Below, in pieces: positions 61,182 to 63,693 of a DNA stretch of 63,693 nt (the stretch's first letter is position 1; the number at the start of each line of letters is the position of its first letter). A program made the translations under genes and the position numbers. The stretch spans positions 1-63,693 of the forward strand of contig CAMBEL010000006.1 of NCBI GenBank assembly GCA_945865605.1, read 5' to 3'. The notes under the pieces were generated by a model. It made no database searches. It saw only the letters and a list, made by a program, of their open reading frames with translations, and had not been told where the DNA came from. Source of the DNA: Bifidobacterium breve. GTDB lineage: Bacteria > Actinomycetota > Acidimicrobiia > IMCC26256 > JAENVU01.

Positions 61182-62716
61182 CCCGGCATCCCACCCGTAG
61201 GCCCGGGACTATCGAGTCCCTCTTCCATCACTGCCTCAAGAGCAGCGCGTGGGTCGACGTCGTCACGCGGATCTCCAGCAAGCGCGCGTAATCCTCCAGG
61301 ACCATCAACCGACAGAAGGTGTACGGCTCCTAGGTAAACAACCACGGTGCAAGCGGCAGCTACGTACCACGGGAGAGCAAGTTGCAATGCCCATCCAGTG
61401 CCCGCAGCCAACACGCCAGCAACTGCACATTTGGCAATCGCTCGCATCGGAAACGGTCGGACGCCCGGAATGGCGGCCACACCAGCCACCAACAAGGCAA
61501 GTACGACCATCTCGGTAACAACCGTCGCCCAACCAGATCCTAGATATGAGTACCGCGGAATAAGAAATAGGTTAAGAGCAACGTTCAGCGCTACACCACC
61601 CAGCATCGCGATGGGGTAAAGCCTGTTTCGACCCGCTGCTACCAGCGTTGCGAATGCCAACAACGTGAAGAAGTGAAGCGCTTGCCCTACGACTAACAGT
61701 CGAGCGGCATCTGCGGCATCTGCGTACCGATCGGTATATAGCAAGGTGACCAGTTGTTCGGAAAAAACCAGGAAACCTGCGCACGCTCCCATAGCCGCGA
61801 CCGTGAGGATTATGAACGCGTGCCTGAAGGTCTTCCGAAATCGTGCAGGGTCGTCGGGCCAACTTGCGATCAACATTGCGAGCGCTGGCGTTCCGACAGC
61901 CAATGGAATCGCTCCGAGTAGATCCGAAAACTTGTAAGCGACACCGTAGGTCGCTACCGCTTGATACGTGTCTAGGAGCGAGAGCATGATGATGTCGATT
62001 CTGAAATAGATCGTGTCCAACGCGGCGCCGAGTGCCAACGGAGCCGCCTCGCGCATCCATGCCCACCACTGAGAAGTGTCAAATCCAATCTGGAATTTCG
62101 CTACCCGCCGCGCGACGACAAATACCCAGACCAAAACTGCAACGCCATTGGCTACCGCTACCCACGAGAACCAGATGATCGACGCCAGTCCACTCGCTGC
62201 AATCGCGATAGTGAACACGAACTGCACGAACTGTCCGATCACGTTTCCTGCCGCGAGCGATCGAAGCCACAACCTCGCTTCAAAAAGCAGAATGATGCCG
62301 AATGCGAGCGATAGAACGATCAAGTTCAGGCCCGCGACCGCGGTGCCCATAACGAGGTCAGACGGATAGCCACTTAAAAGGACCCACGCCATTGCGATCG
62401 CATACGACACAAGACCTATTACAAGGCGCAACCCGACATAGGAGCCGACGATCCGACCCGCTTGTTCATCGTCGGCATCCATTACGTCCCGTAGAACGAT
62501 CCGACTTAGGCGCAGGTCGGCAATGAATCCGACGATACCCAATACAGAGAAAATCGTTGTGAGACGTCCGAAGTCGTCTGGAGTGAGTTCCCGGACGACA
62601 ACAATCGTTCCTACCCATGCGAGCGCGGCAACTACATAACGTCCCGTCATGAGCACGCTTGCGCCGCCGAGCATCGATCCAGCGGTACGAGGGGCGCGAT
62701 CCCGGTTCACGGGCAT
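61178..62716 (-). CDS. Wzx-type oligosaccharide flippase (MOP superfamily)
   Basis: 512 residues with about fourteen membrane helices: RTAGSMLGGASVLMTGRYVVAALAW, ELTPDDFGRLTTIFSVLGIVGFIADLRLSRIV, then repeated MOP helix pairs to GWALQLALPWYVAAACTVVVYLGAVHLLS. It moves lipid-linked repeat units to the outside. I take ATG 62716, one base after the previous stop; the ORF track's 62743 would overlap that gene. No Shine-Dalgarno sequence is clear, so translational coupling is likely. Confidence 0.9.
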   Translation of the reverse strand: MPVNRDRAPRTAGSMLGGASVLMTGRYVVAALAWVGTIVVVRELTPDDFGRLTTIFSVLGIVGFIADLRLSRIVLRDVMDADDEQAGRIVGSYVGLRLVIGLVSYAIAMAWVLLSGYPSDLVMGTAVAGLNLIVLSLAFGIILLFEARLWLRSLAAGNVIGQFVQFVFTIAIAASGLASIIWFSWVAVANGVAVLVWVFVVARRVAKFQIGFDTSQWWAWMREAAPLALGAALDTIYFRIDIIMLSLLDTYQAVATYGVAYKFSDLLGAIPLAVGTPALAMLIASWPDDPARFRKTFRHAFIILTVAAMGACAGFLVFSEQLVTLLYTDRYADAADAARLLVVGQALHFFTLLAFATLVAAGRNRLYPIAMLGGVALNVALNLFLIPRYSYLGSGWATVVTEMVVLALLVAGVAAIPGVRPFPMRAIAKCAVAGVLAAGTGWALQLALPWYVAAACTVVVYLGAVHLLSVDGPGGLRALAGDPRDDVDPRAALEAVMEEGLDSPGPTGGMPG

Positions 62717-62717
62717 T

Positions 62718-63693
62718 TCAGCGATCGGAAGGTATCCCGGCACGCTCGGCGCGGGTCATTCCAGGTTGAATCGGCTCTCCAATACACAACAATGATTGGC
62801 CGAACCGCAGGGTCCGGTTCTCTTCGAAACGCCTCAACCACGGCACAACTAGACGGTCGTACGCCTGGGCGGCAACAGGTGACGAAGGCACCTGACCCAA
62901 CTGCCTTGCAAAGACCCACCAGGCGATTGCCCCAATGGAATTGACATATCGCGCTTCGATGATCTTGTAACCAGCATCGTCGAATGCACTTACGAGCTGT
63001 GATCGTCGATAGCGACGCCGGTGCCCGATACGCCGATCAAAGTCGGAATAAAGGCCTTCGAACGCGGGAACGAAAATACATAGGCGCCCATCGGGTTCAA
63101 GCAGTTCCCGTATATCGACTAGCGCTTGTGCGTCGTCGTCAATATGTTCAAGAACATTTACCATTACCACCGCGCTGTAGCGGTGGTCATTGGCCAACTC
63201 TGCCAAATCCGCATGGCGCACTGTTACGTTCGGGCTTTTCTCAAATCGCGTCAGAAGCTCATCGACACACCTCTTTGATAAATCAGTCGCCGTCACGATT
63301 CTTCCGTCACGTTGCAGCCGCTCGGTCAACTCACCGTGACCGGCTCCGATCTCCAGAACTTCGGCACCGAGATGCGGTTCAAGCATCGAACCGATCCAAT
63401 CGGCATAGTTATCGGCGCCTTCGAGAGACGCAAGCACTTCGGATAGTTCTGCGTCTGCGTCATCGAAGAGCGCCGGGGCAAGACTCGAATCGGGCCCGCG
63501 ATCTAGGCGCGATCGCAAGCCTCGCCAAGCTGACGAATAGCGCACAATTCCATAAAGAGCACGTATGCCGTCGCGACAACCAATCTTCGTGCCTTCATCG
63601 TAAGTGCGACCCGAATAGGAGATTCCGACTTCGAATACACGCCATCCGCCCGCCGCGATCTTGGCGGTCATCTCGGGTTCGATGCCGAATCGG
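62718..63693 (-). CDS. GT2 glycosyltransferase-SAM methyltransferase fusion, N-terminus beyond the window
   Basis: The frame stays open through base 63693 (the track's start at 63671 is an internal Met): upstream codons read RFGIEPEM, and the chain goes on [30 protein letters not shown], the C-terminal end of a DPM1/GtrB-type GT2 (compare [14 protein letters not shown] at 7147). A linker rich in Asp/Leu follows, then a methyltransferase domain: [46 protein letters not shown] and [16 protein letters not shown]. About 324 residues are visible. A bifunctional enzyme that makes and methylates a lipid-linked or glycolipid sugar is the best reading. Confidence 0.82.
   Translation of the reverse strand, partial: RFGIEPEMTAKIAAGGWRVFEVGISYSGRTYDEGTKIGCRDGIRALYGIVRYSSAWRGLRSRLDRGPDSSLAPALFDDADAELSEVLASLEGADNYADWIGSMLEPHLGAEVLEIGAGHGELTERLQRDGRIVTATDLSKRCVDELLTRFEKSPNVTVRHADLAELANDHRYSAVVMVNVLEHIDDDAQALVDIRELLEPDGRLCIFVPAFEGLYSDFDRRIGHRRRYRRSQLVSAFDDAGYKIIEARYVNSIGAIAWWVFARQLGQVPSSPVAAQAYDRLVVPWLRRFEENRTLRFGQSLLCIGEPIQPGMTRAERAGIPSDR

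Overview
The window reads as chromosomal DNA of an uncultured or little-studied high-to-mid G+C actinobacterium, most likely of the class Acidimicrobiia (Ilumatobacter/acIV-like). This rests on the coenzyme F420 genes, a DUF3039 protein, an LCP protein with a LytR_C tail, acyl-CoA mutase chemistry with MeaB, an actinobacterial wecA-atp gene order, a mycobacterial-type Asp-MurA, and many apparently leaderless genes. The assignment is inference from gene content. I found no rRNA or tRNA gene, CRISPR array, insertion sequence or phage gene. Genes are packed tightly and no gap without a gene exceeds 300 bases.

Layout. 0-3.5 kb: an incomplete GT2 glycosyltransferase, a small coiled protein, and the F420 genes cofD, cofE and a nitroreductase-type reductase (the two halves of mycobacterial FbiB as separate genes). 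3.5-12.6 kb: one long minus-strand operon for surface sugars (RmlB-like dehydratase, Ugd, UDP-xylose synthase, two GT2 enzymes, a His-rich membrane protein, a ManB/RmlA2-type nucleotidyltransferase, a GalE-type epimerase), headed by an LCP ligase on its own promoter. The order F420 genes - nucleotidyltransferase - WbbL-like rhamnosyltransferase - LCP resembles the M. tuberculosis fbiA-fbiB-manB-wbbL1-rmlD-cpsA neighbourhood.

12.7-33.9 kb: core and acyl-CoA metabolism. It holds pabB-pabC, birA next to a biotin-dependent acyl-CoA carboxylase alpha chain, an LpdA-like flavoprotein, a GalT-type uridylyltransferase, enoyl-CoA hydratases, MeaB, a NifU-domain protein, MurA, DUF3039, a hydrolase, an unassigned GT4 / methyltransferase / alpha-alpha toroid cassette, an acyl-CoA mutase whose specificity residues look like isobutyryl-CoA mutase, an SDR, a luciferase-like monooxygenase and GlpX. 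33.9-44.0 kb: the complete F1Fo ATP synthase operon with two small membrane genes in front, then wecA and glyA.

44.0-63.7 kb: a second polysaccharide locus. One part (DegT aminotransferase, Gfo/Idh oxidoreductase, WbpD-type acetyltransferase, UDP-GlcNAc 2-epimerase) looks like a route to a diacetamido or related amino sugar. A neighbouring part (ArnC-like GT2, NodB deacetylase, GT39 membrane transferase) looks like lipid-linked transfer and N-deacetylation of an amino sugar. The rest (GT4 enzymes, Wzy-type polymerase, Wzz/BY-kinase, Wzx flippase, a GT2-methyltransferase fusion) is a Wzx/Wzy export system.

Regulation. At least thirteen genes that probably head transcription units carry a TANNNT hexamer 6 or 7 bases before their start codon, the spacing expected when transcription begins at the start codon itself. 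This leaderless pattern was also used to choose several starts.
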